Made by a program: the position numbers and the translations under genes | Part shown: piece by piece, positions 50,937-59,211 of the stretch | Numbering within the stretch: position 1 is the stretch's first letter | How the letters are laid out: each line of letters begins with the position of its first letter | The notes under the pieces: generated by a model | What the model saw: the letters and a program-made list of their open reading frames with translations, nothing else | The model's database searches: none | What the model was told of the DNA's origin: nothing | Origin: Chloroflexi bacterium 54-19 | GTDB taxonomy: Bacteria; Chloroflexota; Chloroflexia; Chloroheliales; Chloroheliaceae | Reading direction: 5' to 3' | Assembly: GCA_001898225.1 (NCBI GenBank) | Contig: MKTJ01000031.1 | Location: 35,886-99,885, forward strand | Length of the DNA stretch: 64,000 nucleotides

Positions 50937-51689
50937 ATGGCAGAAGAAAAACAAGCGGTCGGCATTATAAAAGCTCTTTTTCGCTACCCGGTGAAGTCCA
51001 TGCACGGGCACCAACTGGACGAGGTCTTTTTAACCGAGCAGGGTTTCGCGGGAGATAGGCGTTATGCCTTCGTGCGGGCCGATAACCACTCCAATTTCCC
51101 CTGGCTGACCGGACGCCAGATTAACGACATGCTGCGCTACAAACCCTACTTCACCGACCCGGCCCACCCGCTCACCTCGCCCGTCCGCGTAACCACCCCG
51201 ACCGGGGAAAATTTCCCACTGGAAAGCGTCGAACTGCTGACCGAACTGGAAGCGAGCTATGAAAAAGGGGCTTTTCTATTCGACCAGCAGCACGGCTTGT
51301 TCGACGACTCGCCGGTCTCGATGATAAGCCTGGCGACCCTGGCCCGGTTCGAGGGTGAGACCGAAATGGAATTGGACCCGCGCCGCTTTCGACCGAGCAT
51401 TTTAGTGGAAACTCTTACCGGAAACCCTTTTGAGGAAGATAAATGGATTGGAAACGTGGTGCAGTTTGGGAACCGCGATGACAGCCCGCAGGTGGCGCTG
51501 GAAAGCCAGAATATCCGCTGCACGATGATAAATCTCGACCCCGATACCGCCCAGGAGTCGCCGCGAGTGTTAAAGGAAGTGGCTAAAAGCCGTCAAAACC
51601 GGGCCGGGATTTACGGCGCGGTGGTCAGGACCGGGCCGGTTCGGGCCGGGGATACTATCTACTTGCTACCGGCTCGTCGCTCAGAATAG
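50937..51689 (+). CDS. MOSC-domain protein with N-terminal beta-barrel
   Basis: A 250-residue protein: IIKALFRYPVKSMHGHQLDEVFLTEQGFAGDRRYAFV is the MOSC N-terminal barrel, and the MOSC domain covers about 120-245 with FEEDKWIGNVVQFG, NIRCTMINLDPDTAQESPRVLKEV and [18 protein letters not shown] proteins bind molybdenum cofactor sulphur or act as Moco-dependent N-reductases (mARC/YcbX-like). The Cys in NIRCTMINL is the usual Mo-ligand position. Its last 35 bases overlap the convergent ABC ATPase gene. Confidence 0.9.
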   Translation: MAEEKQAVGIIKALFRYPVKSMHGHQLDEVFLTEQGFAGDRRYAFVRADNHSNFPWLTGRQINDMLRYKPYFTDPAHPLTSPVRVTTPTGENFPLESVELLTELEASYEKGAFLFDQQHGLFDDSPVSMISLATLARFEGETEMELDPRRFRPSILVETLTGNPFEEDKWIGNVVQFGNRDDSPQVALESQNIRCTMINLDPDTAQESPRVLKEVAKSRQNRAGIYGAVVRTGPVRAGDTIYLLPARRSE

Positions 51690-52449
51690 CCCCATCGCGG
51701 ACCTGGATTAGACGCCGGGCTTGCCGGGCCAGGTGGTTGTCGTGGGTCACGTAGATAACGGTTTTGCCTTCGTCGGCCAGTTGCCTAAAAATTTTGAAAA
51801 TGAGGTCTCCTGTGACCGAGTCGAGGTTGCCGGTCGGCTCGTCCGCCACGATAATCGGCGGGTCGTTCGCCAGGGCGCGAGCAATTGCCACCCGCTGCTG
51901 TTCCCCGCCGGAGAGTTCGCGGGGCAGGTGGTGGGCGTGGTCGAAAAGTTCGACCATACGCAGGTTCGCCAGGGCCCGCTTGCGCCTTTCCTCGCCCTGG
52001 TAGTTCGCTTTCGCCCCGCGCAGGTGTAGAGGCAGCATCACGTTTTCCAGGGCCGTCAGGGTCGGCAGCAACTGGAAGAACTGAAAGACAATCCCCACGT
52101 TTTCTCCCCGCCAACGGGCCAGTTCGTTCTCACTCAATTTGCCGATGTCCCTGCCGCCGATACTAATCTTCCCCGCACTTGGTTTATCAATCCCGGTCAT
52201 GATGTTCAAGATGGTGCTTTTGCCGCTGCCGCTCGGTCCTACAATCGCCACGAACTCCCCCGGCTCGATACTCAGGCTGACCCCGCCAAGGGCCTGATAG
52301 TTGCGGCGGCCCATCGGGTAGACTTTGGTTATATTGTCAAAGGTGATGCCGGTTTCACTGATAGGTTTTTCCGATATGACAGGGGGGTTTTCTTTAGCAA
52401 GGATGTCGCGGAGAGTTGTATCGTTCGAGAAGGGATTGAGTTTTAGCAT
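51655..52449 (-). CDS. ABC transporter ATP-binding protein, MacB/LolD type
   Basis: A 264-residue ATPase with Walker [16 protein letters not shown], signature [17 protein letters not shown], Walker [13 protein letters not shown] and H-loop [13 protein letters not shown], plus the [20 protein letters not shown] segment characteristic of the MacB/LolD/FtsE subfamily. A ~30-residue polar N-terminal extension precedes it. The permease is not nearby. Overlaps the MOSC gene by 35 bases at the 3' ends. Confidence 0.9.
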   Translation of the reverse strand: MLKLNPFSNDTTLRDILAKENPPVISEKPISETGITFDNITKVYPMGRRNYQALGGVSLSIEPGEFVAIVGPSGSGKSTILNIMTGIDKPSAGKISIGGRDIGKLSENELARWRGENVGIVFQFFQLLPTLTALENVMLPLHLRGAKANYQGEERRKRALANLRMVELFDHAHHLPRELSGGEQQRVAIARALANDPPIIVADEPTGNLDSVTGDLIFKIFRQLADEGKTVIYVTHDNHLARQARRLIQVRDGAILSDEPVASR

Positions 52450-52585
52450 TTCACATCAGGTTCTACTAGAAGGGTTAAAAAGAGCAGCTTAATATAAGCC
52501 GTTGTAAGAGAAGTTTAGCCTAAAGTTAGGTTTCTGGCAAAGGACAAAGGGCAATTTAGTAAAAGATAGGGCGAGTTATAAAAGT

Positions 52586-52607
52586 TAACGGACGCCTTTG
52601 TCCGTTA
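52586..52607 (-). terminator. hairpin downstream of the anti-sigma gene
   Basis: TAACGGAC (52586-52593) and GTCCGTTA (52600-52607) pair perfectly; on the minus strand ACTTTTATAA follows. Probable terminator of the sigma/anti-sigma unit. Confidence 0.55.
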
Positions 52608-52645
52608 GAAAAGCGGTTTATCTACCGCAGGTTGTTCCAGTTAAA

Positions 52646-53383
52646 TTATTGTTGGTCGTTAGACTCAATATTCTGCGCGGCCCGCACGTTAAGTTCTTCG
52701 TTCTGGCGCAAGGTTTTGAGCAGGTACCACAGGCTGAACAGGATAATCGCGGAAATCGCCACCCCGGCAATCAATTCGAGCGGGCTGCTGAGGGCGTTGC
52801 GCAGGCTATCCGCGAAATCTTTTATCGAGCCGTAGACTGCGGCAGTCGGCGCATCCACCGGGGTATTGTTGATATTACCCAGGGCGTAAATGCCGACCCC
52901 GACCATCATCACCAGGGCCGCCGCTACCGAGGAAAAGCGCAACACATAGCTGGAAGCCAGCTTTCCGGCGCGGGTAGCCTGGCGGTCGCGGGAGAATTCG
53001 GCCAGCGAAATGGGCCGGACCTGGGAGGAAGCTATATCTTCTTCGGCGTCCTCGGTATCGTCATCCTCCTCAAGGTCATCTTCATCCTCGTCGAGAGAAG
53101 AGGAAGTATAAGAGAGGGCAGTATATTGGGCTTCGAAAGTCTGGGATTGGTCGCCGAACTGAGTTTTGACGATGATGCGTTGCATGACCAGGGTAGTAAA
53201 TTCAGGTTTCGGGGCCAGCATCCGGTCGGTATGCAAAGCAGCCGGGATGTGTTTTAATAAATCGAGGTGGTCTCGGCAGTTGATACAGCCTGAAACATGT
53301 TCTTCATAGAGCCGAACCTCCCGGTCACTTAACTGCCCGTCGAGGTAGGAAGACGTAAATTGATTAGCTTCACGGCAAAACAT
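52646..53383 (-). CDS. anti-sigma factor with zinc-finger (zf-HC2) domain
   Basis: A 245-residue membrane protein. The N-terminal ZAS/zf-HC2 domain shows the H-x3-C-x2-C pattern (EEHVSGCINCRDHL, about 28-41). A remarkable acidic run of about 25 residues (SLDEDEDDLEEDDDTED, about 96-112) lies in the cytoplasmic linker, then a helix at about 150-170 and another at about 203-222. It should hold the sigma factor encoded 23 bases upstream at the membrane and release it on a signal. Confidence 0.85.
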   Translation of the reverse strand: MFCREANQFTSSYLDGQLSDREVRLYEEHVSGCINCRDHLDLLKHIPAALHTDRMLAPKPEFTTLVMQRIIVKTQFGDQSQTFEAQYTALSYTSSSLDEDEDDLEEDDDTEDAEEDIASSQVRPISLAEFSRDRQATRAGKLASSYVLRFSSVAAALVMMVGVGIYALGNINNTPVDAPTAAVYGSIKDFADSLRNALSSPLELIAGVAISAIILFSLWYLLKTLRQNEELNVRAAQNIESNDQQ

Positions 53384-53406
53384 TACGTATCCCCTTTATC
53401 CACTCA

Positions 53407-54300
53407 CTATTTAGCATTACTGTTCACCGTTTTATTTTTCTTTAGAACGCCCGGCGCGTTGGCCCTGGACGACTCTCGCTGGTTGGCCTGGTTCTCACCC
53501 TGGCGCTGCTTTTCCAACTCTTTTGCCAGAAGTTCTCTGGCCCGGAACAACCGCGTTTTGACGGTTGCAACCGAGAGTCCGGTCGCCTGGGCAATTTCAT
53601 CATAGGACAAATCGTTCCAGTACCGCAGAATGGTTACTCCCCGGTATTTATCTGGCAATTTGTTCAAGAGGTCGCGCACCTCGTCCCGGACTTCCCCGGT
53701 AAGAGCCCGTTCCTCCGGTTCAGGCTGGTCGCTTTGCTTCCAGAAAGCAATCGTATCCAGGTCCACCGAAGGTTTGCGACGGCGAAGCAGGTCTATACAG
53801 TAATGACTGGCGATAGAAAGAATCCAGGTGGAAAATTTGCGCCCCGGCGTATAGCTCTTTAACTGGGTATACGCCCGCACGAAGACTTCTTGAGCAGCGT
53901 CTTCGGCTTCGGTAGGGTCGCCCAACATTCTCGCGCATAAGTTATACACCGCTACTTTGTAGCGGTCAATTAACTCGGCAAAGGCCTCGACATCCCCGGC
54001 TAAAACGCGCGAAACAATAGCCTCCTCCTCGCGGTTGGCCTCAGTCTGGGCCACCGGTTGGGGCTGGGGGGCAGTGTTATCACGGTTATTAGCTAAATTG
54101 CCACTGAAATTAGCGGCCAGGGCCGAAGCTCCGGTCAAATCATTCTCCTGGGTAATTTCGCTCGCCTGGGTCGTGTCCTTAAAGTGTTCGTTGCTAGCGT
54201 CATTCGCACCCGGCGATACCTGGGCTGAATTCTCCTGGAATTCACCCAAACCTGGCTCACTAAACTGTTCATCGCGTTTGGCGCGATTAATTTGATCCAT
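53407..54300 (-). CDS. ECF RNA polymerase sigma factor, SigE/RpoE-like
   Basis: A 297-residue sigma factor, longer than the usual ~190 because of a ~100-residue polar Asn/Gln/Glu-rich N-terminal extension. Region 2: AFAELIDRYKVAVYNLCARMLGDPTEAEDAAQEVFVRAY and GRKFSTWILSIASHYCIDLLRRRKP. Region 4: LLNKLPDKYRGVTILRYWNDLSYDEIAQATGLSVATVKTRLFRAREL. The C-terminal tail is basic. First gene of a two-gene unit with its anti-sigma factor. Confidence 0.9.
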   Translation of the reverse strand: MDQINRAKRDEQFSEPGLGEFQENSAQVSPGANDASNEHFKDTTQASEITQENDLTGASALAANFSGNLANNRDNTAPQPQPVAQTEANREEEAIVSRVLAGDVEAFAELIDRYKVAVYNLCARMLGDPTEAEDAAQEVFVRAYTQLKSYTPGRKFSTWILSIASHYCIDLLRRRKPSVDLDTIAFWKQSDQPEPEERALTGEVRDEVRDLLNKLPDKYRGVTILRYWNDLSYDEIAQATGLSVATVKTRLFRARELLAKELEKQRQGENQANQRESSRANAPGVLKKNKTVNSNAK

Positions 54301-54406
54301 CGCGACTCGTTCCTTCTTTACTCGCCCGTGTTTTCGGCTTGTGTCCCGTTGTTACTCCGGTTGCGGGTAATTCAGGTAGTAGCTTAGTTAGCTATTACCT
54401 TTACGA

Positions 54407-54415
54407 ATTATAACA
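54407..54415 (-). promoter_or_regulatory. extended -10 of the sigma factor gene
   Basis: On the minus strand TGT-TATAAT, a perfect extended -10, about 107 bases upstream of the start. No clear -35. Confidence 0.5.
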
Positions 54416-54832
54416 TGCAAAGTTTCAAAAACCGGCCTTTTTAATCTAAATTGGCTGGGCCGGGCCTTCGAAACCACCCTATCAACACTAATTGAGTATT
54501 TTTCCAATTATTTAGCTTACAATATTCAAATCTTGATACAAACTCTGCAAGGTTTAAGCCACAAATAATACTATTGACCTCCAAAAATGCGGCTCTGCTA
54601 CACCTGTACCCAGTTAGACCCAGCCCGGCAGGTTTTTGTTTCACTGTTTCCAAAAGTAGTTGCTGAAGTCAGGTTTTAATGGGATAATTTGGGTTGGATT
54701 GCGGCACAACCTGATTTTCAGGTTCTAACTCTTATCTGGTTTTTTGTATCACTACTATTGTATCAACGAATTATTAAGAATAAATTGGTTAATTGTTAAA
54801 CTTTTCTCAGAAAGTCGTTTAGAAAATCTTTT
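54416..54832. other. intergenic stretch, nothing recognised
   Basis: AT-rich, several short frames without ribosome-binding sites. No RNA gene, repeat or strong promoter seen. Confidence 0.4.
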
Positions 54833-55321
54833 ATGGCTAAAAAGGAACAGGCTCCCAAGACCAACGCCATGCGAGCCCTCGATGCCCGGAAAGTCCAGTA
54901 CACCACCCTGACCTATTCTTCGGAAATACATTCGGCGGACGGCGCGGCAGAAGCTCTCGGCGTGGACCCCGGCGTGGTCTACAAAACCCTGGTGGTCCTG
55001 CCCGAAAGCGGTCAGGGTCGCCCGCTCCTGGTGATGGTGCCGGGCACGCACGAACTGGATTTGAAGGTGTTGGGCCAGGCGGTGGGCGAGAAAAAGTTAC
55101 GGATGGCGAGCCAGAAAGAGGCCGAGAGCCTGACCGGGCTGCTGGTCGGCGGGATTTCGGCGCTGGCCCTCCTTAACAAGAACTTCCGCATTTTTATTGA
55201 CGAAGGGGCCTTGCAGCATCCCCTGATGTATGTCAACGGCGGGCAGCGCGGTTTGAACCTGCGCCTGGCACCCCAGGACCTGCTGGCGGTCACGGGTGCC
55301 ACCCCTGTTCCCACCCAGTGA
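54833..55321 (+). CDS. ybaK: Cys-tRNA(Pro)/Cys-tRNA(Cys) deacylase
   Basis: A 162-residue YbaK/EbsC-family trans-editing enzyme that clears mischarged aminoacyl-tRNA. KTNAMRALDARKVQYTTLTYS, GVDPGVVYKTLVVL (catalytic Lys), VPGTHELDLKVLGQAVGEKKL and LLVGGISALALLNKNFRIFIDEGAL are all family landmarks. The start ATG 54833 lacks a strong ribosome-binding site. Upstream of rpsO with its own frame, ending 38 bases before the rpsO -10. Confidence 0.92.
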   Translation: MAKKEQAPKTNAMRALDARKVQYTTLTYSSEIHSADGAAEALGVDPGVVYKTLVVLPESGQGRPLLVMVPGTHELDLKVLGQAVGEKKLRMASQKEAESLTGLLVGGISALALLNKNFRIFIDEGALQHPLMYVNGGQRGLNLRLAPQDLLAVTGATPVPTQ

Positions 55322-55336
55322 GAGGGGTCTCTCGCG

Positions 55337-55365
55337 TTGCGCCGGGGTGCCGTTTGTGTTATAAT
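55337..55365 (+). promoter_or_regulatory. promoter of rpsO
   Basis: TTGCGC (55337-55342), 17-base spacer, TATAAT (55360-55365). Leader of about 195 bases. Confidence 0.65.
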
Positions 55366-55566
55366 GCCCCACATTAACGCATTAGGGGTATACTGGACCG
55401 GCCTGCGGCCTGGTTACTTCCTGGACGAGCGTTATGTACAAACATTTTTTCAGTAACACAGAGAGGTTGCAGGTTGCCAACTTTTAACAGATGTGGGCTA
55501 ACTTCCTGGCAGCGACCTGGCCTGAAAGAACTACTTTACCACAAAACCGAAAGGGGGTTTTGCTAA
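55366..55566 (+). promoter_or_regulatory. rpsO leader with a hairpin at the ribosome-binding site
   Basis: CAAAACC (55542-55548) can pair with GGTTTTG (55556-55562), right over the AAGGGGG Shine-Dalgarno of rpsO. Together with a GGCC-rich hairpin near 55400-55416 this is the type of leader that S15 uses to repress its own translation. Confidence 0.45.
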
Positions 55567-55836
55567 ATGTCGCTGCAAAAAGCCGAAAAGGCTACCATTA
55601 TGACCAATTTTGAGACGCATGCCAACGATACCGGCTCGCCGGAAGTGCAGATTGCGCTTCTGACCGAACGCATCAACCAACTGGTCGAGCATCTCAAGAT
55701 TCATAAGCACGACAATCACTCTCGCCGGGGTTTGCTGAAGCTGGTGGGCCGCCGCCGCCGCATGCTGGCTTACCTGAGCGAAAAAGACGTGGAACGCTAC
55801 CGCGTCGTGATTGGCAAGCTGGGTATCCGCAAGTAA
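55567..55836 (+). CDS. rpsO: 30S ribosomal protein S15
   Basis: An 89-residue S15 protein of usual length. [54 protein letters not shown] carries the 16S rRNA helix-20/22 binding residues (HxxDxxSRR). Start ATG 55567 has AAGGGGG nine bases upstream. Monocistronic with its own promoter and strong terminator; pnp does not follow. Confidence 0.97.
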   Translation: MSLQKAEKATIMTNFETHANDTGSPEVQIALLTERINQLVEHLKIHKHDNHSRRGLLKLVGRRRRMLAYLSEKDVERYRVVIGKLGIRK

Positions 55837-55872
55837 GCTAAACAGACAGGGTCACCTTACCACACGGAAATT

Positions 55873-55928
55873 AAAGAGCCTTCGCGAGTATTGAGAAAAA
55901 GTTCTCAGGACTCGCGAGGGCTCTTTTT
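55873..55928 (+). terminator. terminator of rpsO
   Basis: AAAGAGCC plus TTCGCGAGT (55873-55889) pairs with ACTCGCGA plus GGGCTCTTT (55910-55926) and is followed by Ts. It also lies next to the convergent ridA-like gene. Confidence 0.85.
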
Positions 55929-55941
55929 CGTTCAACGTGTT

Positions 55942-56328
55942 TTACTGGATTGCCGCGACGACCTCGATTTCGATAAGGGCGTCTTTGGGCAGACGCGCGA
56001 CTTCGACGGTCGAGCGGGCCGGGCGGTTGTCGCCAAAGAACCCGGCATAGATACCGTTCATCTCGGCAAAATCGCCCATGTGGGCCAGGAAGACGGTCGT
56101 CTTGACCACGTCTTTCAGGCTAAGCCCGGCGGCACCCAGGACCGCTTGCAGATTCTTGAAGACCTGCTCGGTCTGGTCGGAGAGCTTCCAGCTAATCAGT
56201 TCGCCGGTAGCAGGGTCAATCCCGACCTGCCCGCTGGTGTAAACGAAATTACCGATTTTGACCGCCTGGCTGTAAGGCCCCAGGGCTGCCGGGGCGCTAT
56301 CGGTATGGATAAATTCTTGGCTTGCCAT
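55942..56328 (-). CDS. ridA: RidA-family reactive intermediate deaminase
   Basis: A 128-residue Rid/YjgF protein: APAALGPYSQAVKIGNFVYTSGQVGIDP, VLGAAGLSLKDVVKTTVFLAHMGDFAEMNGIYAGFF and RSTVEVARLPKDALIEIEVVA, including the conserved catalytic Arg in the last segment. It hydrolyses reactive 2-aminoacrylate-type imines formed by PLP enzymes. Convergent with rpsO. Confidence 0.93.
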   Translation of the reverse strand: MASQEFIHTDSAPAALGPYSQAVKIGNFVYTSGQVGIDPATGELISWKLSDQTEQVFKNLQAVLGAAGLSLKDVVKTTVFLAHMGDFAEMNGIYAGFFGDNRPARSTVEVARLPKDALIEIEVVAAIQ

Positions 56329-56440
56329 GGCACAGTTACCTTTCTTGTTGTTTAAAAATACTTCTTTGTACTTATCTCGGAGCCTTTTGGGGAAAATCTA
56401 CGGCTTTATCCCTCTTGCGATAACTTTCCCGAAATTCTTC

Positions 56441-57271
56441 TTAATCTTGCAGGGCGGCTTCCCAGGCCGCGATAAGTTCGGGCAAACCCTGGTAGACCAG
56501 GGTGGCCTTTATCGAGCTCTTTTCATACTCGGCTTCGTTGGTCACGCCGCTCAAAGTCAGGGCTGTCGGGATACCCAGGCGGTTGGCCCCATCAATATCG
56601 GTCACGAGGTTGTCGCCAATCATCAGGGTCTCTGAGGCGCTCGAACCTAACATTTTGAGGGCCATCTCGTACATCGGGGCTTCGGGTTTGCCGATAACGA
56701 GCGGTTTCTGGCCGGTGCTGGTCTGTAGCAAAGCGCCGATACTGCCCGCGCCCGGTATCAAACCTTCTTCAGTCGGGAAGACCGGGTCGGCGTTGGTGGC
56801 GATAAAAGTCGCCCCGGCCCGGATTAGCAGACAGGCTTTTTTAACCGTCTCGTAGACCAGGTTGAAGTCGCCGCCCTGGACCACGAAACGAGGGTGTTTG
56901 TCGTCCGAAACGAAAAGGCCCTCGTTTTCCCCGCCAAAAACGCTATCCCGTAAGGGCTGCATCCCGACCACGAAGACGCCCGCGCCCTCAGGAGCGACAC
57001 TCCGCAGGTAGACCGACGCAGCCTGACCGCTGGTCACGGTTTCGCTATCTTTGACCGTTACCCCCATTTTCGCCAGTTTGCGCGTGTAGTCGCTGGCCGA
57101 GTTCGCGGAATTATTGGTTAGCATCAGGAAGGGAATGCCGTTTTTTCGTAAAAAGTCGAAAAACTCCAGAAGGCCGGGTTGGGCCTGGTTGCCCCGGTAA
57201 AGGACCCCGTCCATATCCATTATGGCATACTTAAACGAGGCTAAAATTTTATCATTTTGCTCAATACTCAA
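56441..57271 (-). CDS. HAD-IIA family sugar-phosphatase, NagD-like
   Basis: A 276-residue HAD hydrolase: motif I MDMDGVLYRG (Asp nucleophile), motif II LTNNSANSASDY, motif III around VIGKPEAPMYEMAL (Lys), motif IV LMIGDNLVTDIDGANRLGI. The type IIA cap lies between motifs II and III. It dephosphorylates a sugar or nucleotide monophosphate. No tight operon partner; 112 bases from the ridA-like gene. Confidence 0.9.
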   Translation of the reverse strand: MSIEQNDKILASFKYAIMDMDGVLYRGNQAQPGLLEFFDFLRKNGIPFLMLTNNSANSASDYTRKLAKMGVTVKDSETVTSGQAASVYLRSVAPEGAGVFVVGMQPLRDSVFGGENEGLFVSDDKHPRFVVQGGDFNLVYETVKKACLLIRAGATFIATNADPVFPTEEGLIPGAGSIGALLQTSTGQKPLVIGKPEAPMYEMALKMLGSSASETLMIGDNLVTDIDGANRLGIPTALTLSGVTNEAEYEKSSIKATLVYQGLPELIAAWEAALQD

Positions 57272-57629
57272 AATTTCTCTCCATGCTGGGAAAATTTTAT
57301 ATATGCTCCGGTTCTGATTGGACCCACCGGATTAAAACGAGCCTGCAATTTAGCTTTTTGGCCGGATAAGTATAGCAGAAAACTTTGTAAAGGTTGAAAT
57401 ATTGCGCGAACGTCACCCATGCCAGGCCATTGGTAATGGTTTCTTGCCGGGTAATAGGCCATTAGTCACTCTCAGAACATTACTTTTTAATAGCACTTCC
57501 GGCACATCTCAACTCTCTTTCCGGGCGGTAGGATAGGGCTGTCAGAAAGCACAAAAACAAAACCGGGCACCGTCAAGGGCCGGCCCGGATACAGGAAATG
57601 AGAATTGTGAAAGAAAGGTAGCTGCCGAA
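57272..57629. other. intergenic stretch between divergent genes
   Basis: Contains a minus-strand TATACT box near 57370 and the string ATTGCGCGAACGT (57401-57413), whose first ten bases also occur in the gal promoter spacer at 59117. Otherwise nothing recognised. Confidence 0.4.
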
Positions 57630-58112
57630 ATGAGCAACAGTGAAATGCAACTGGTAATCGAGATAATTCTGGGAGTGGTGATTGTAGGTTATATGGCATA
57701 CAACCAACTGGCAAAAGTTCAGTATGTAAACCCGGCTAAATTATGGCGGGTGCCGCTGCTGCTCGCAATCTGGAATGTCTACAATTTGAAGGACTCGATA
57801 AATGACCCGGCCACTGTTGCGGTGGTGTTGGCTGCCCTGGGAATGGGCACGGTTATTGGAGTGGTCCGGGGCCTTATCAACCGGGTATCTTTCGACCACA
57901 AAAGCGACCAGTTGGTTGTATTCGGGTCGCTGGCGGGAATGCTGGTCTGGTTGGGCGGTTTAGCGATAAGCCTGGGTTTGAGGGTGTTTTTGAACGGCAC
58001 GCCGCTCGGCCTGGTGGTCTCCCCGGCCCTGCTCCTGGGGATTTTTAGCGGCTGGCGGCTGGTCTGGCAGCTTAAATATAACCAGTTGATGACAGTTCGC
58101 CAGAGTTTTTAA
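57630..58112 (+). CDS. DUF1453/CcdC-like membrane protein
   Basis: A 160-residue protein with about four to five transmembrane helices. LVIEIILGVVIVGYMAYNQL, VNPAKLWRVPLLLAIWNVY, ALGMGTVIGVVRGLINRVSF and LVWLGGLAISLGLRVFL give the plan of CcdC-like proteins, some of which are linked with cytochrome c maturation. The match is moderate; role here unknown. Followed by a strong bidirectional terminator. Confidence 0.6.
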   Translation: MSNSEMQLVIEIILGVVIVGYMAYNQLAKVQYVNPAKLWRVPLLLAIWNVYNLKDSINDPATVAVVLAALGMGTVIGVVRGLINRVSFDHKSDQLVVFGSLAGMLVWLGGLAISLGLRVFLNGTPLGLVVSPALLLGIFSGWRLVWQLKYNQLMTVRQSF

Positions 58113-58132
58113 CCAGGCCTTACTTAACCAAC

Positions 58133-58174
58133 AAAAAATCTCGGCTCCGGTTTGACCCGAAGCCGAGATTTTTT
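58133..58174. terminator. bidirectional terminator
   Basis: AAAAAATCTCGGCT (58133-58146) pairs with AGCCGAGATTTTTT (58161-58174), giving T-runs on both strands. Between the CcdC-like and deoR-type genes. Confidence 0.85.
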
Positions 58175-58188
58175 GTTTGCAAAACTTG

Positions 58189-58980
58189 TTAAACGGTTTG
58201 GACTTCTATTTCCCTGGCCCGGAGTTCTTCAACAAAACCCGGTTTAGCCTCCTTGCCGGTAATGAGGGTGTGGACCGCTGTGATTGGGGCAAAGGTGTAG
58301 AGAGCCGTATAGTCTAACTTGGTATGGTCGGCCAGCACAATCCCTCGCCGGGCTCTTTCGAGGGTTAGACGATGGGTCGAGGCTTCCAACTGGTTCGGCC
58401 CGGTCAGTCCGTTCTCGATACTGAGGCCCGTTACCCCGATAAAGGCCTTCTGCACGTAAATCTCCCGCAAACTTTGCTCGGCGGTTGGTCCCACCAGGGC
58501 GAAGAAGTCGGGCAAAAAGATACCCCCGGTCATTATCAGGTTCAAACCTCGCAGCCCGGCCAACTCCATGGCAATATTGATGGCGTTCGTAACCACGGTC
58601 AGGTTGGGGATTTGCTGCATCCGAATGGTCCGGGCCAGGTAAGAGGTGGTGGTGCCGGGCGAGATGGCGATACTATCCCCCGGCTCAATCAACTGGGCCG
58701 CCGCCTGGGCAATCCGGTTTTTCTCCTCTATATACCGGTTGATATTGGTCTGGAAGGTTAAATCGTTGGCATAGCCGCCATAGGAAAAGGTGTCCACCGG
58801 GACGGCCCCACCGTGGACCCGGCGCAACAGGTGTTGCCGTTCCATCCGTTCCAGGTCGCGCCGGATGGTCGAGGTATTGACGCCAAGGCGCTGGCTTAAC
58901 TCATCGACGCTGACCTGCCCGGCGGCCATTAATTCCTGCAAGATAAACTGGGAACGCTCGTTTGTCTCCACTTTTCGCAC
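58189..58980 (-). CDS. DeoR-family transcriptional regulator
   Basis: A 263-residue repressor: N-terminal helix-turn-helix RSQFILQELMAAGQVSVDELSQRLGVNTSTIRRDLERMERQHLLRRVHGGA, then a DeoR C-terminal sensor domain of the ISOCOT fold binding a sugar phosphate (RIAQAAAQLIEPGDSIAISPGTTTSYLA; KAFIGVTGLSIENGLTG; LADHTKLDYTA). GTG at 58980 is the start; an internal GTG nine bases later is possible. Divergent from galE, so it is the probable regulator of the sugar operon. Confidence 0.9.
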   Translation of the reverse strand: MRKVETNERSQFILQELMAAGQVSVDELSQRLGVNTSTIRRDLERMERQHLLRRVHGGAVPVDTFSYGGYANDLTFQTNINRYIEEKNRIAQAAAQLIEPGDSIAISPGTTTSYLARTIRMQQIPNLTVVTNAINIAMELAGLRGLNLIMTGGIFLPDFFALVGPTAEQSLREIYVQKAFIGVTGLSIENGLTGPNQLEASTHRLTLERARRGIVLADHTKLDYTALYTFAPITAVHTLITGKEAKPGFVEELRAREIEVQTV

Positions 58981-59110
58981 CTTCTATAAACTGACTGCTT
59001 CTGGCTAAATTGTAGCAGCTTATTCTCCCTACAGCAATGACTTCCAGGGTGCCTTTCACCCAATTTGCCTGAATTTACAACATTTTATCATTTTTCATAA
59101 CCAAATGGGC

Positions 59111-59139
59111 TTGACGATTGCGCGAATGTGCAATAAAAT
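59111..59139 (+). promoter_or_regulatory. promoter of the galE operon with an inverted repeat in the spacer
   Basis: TTGACG (59111-59116), 17-base spacer, TAAAAT (59134-59139). The spacer is almost entirely ATTGCGCGAATGTGCAAT (59117-59134), an inverted repeat with six of seven arm positions paired, a good candidate DeoR operator. Confidence 0.6.
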
Positions 59140-59211
59140 AAAGTTGTTCGTGCAGATAGGGTGGAGGGATGCAACCAGATAGCGGTCAGGAACGACAAAA
59201 GGAGCCAAACC

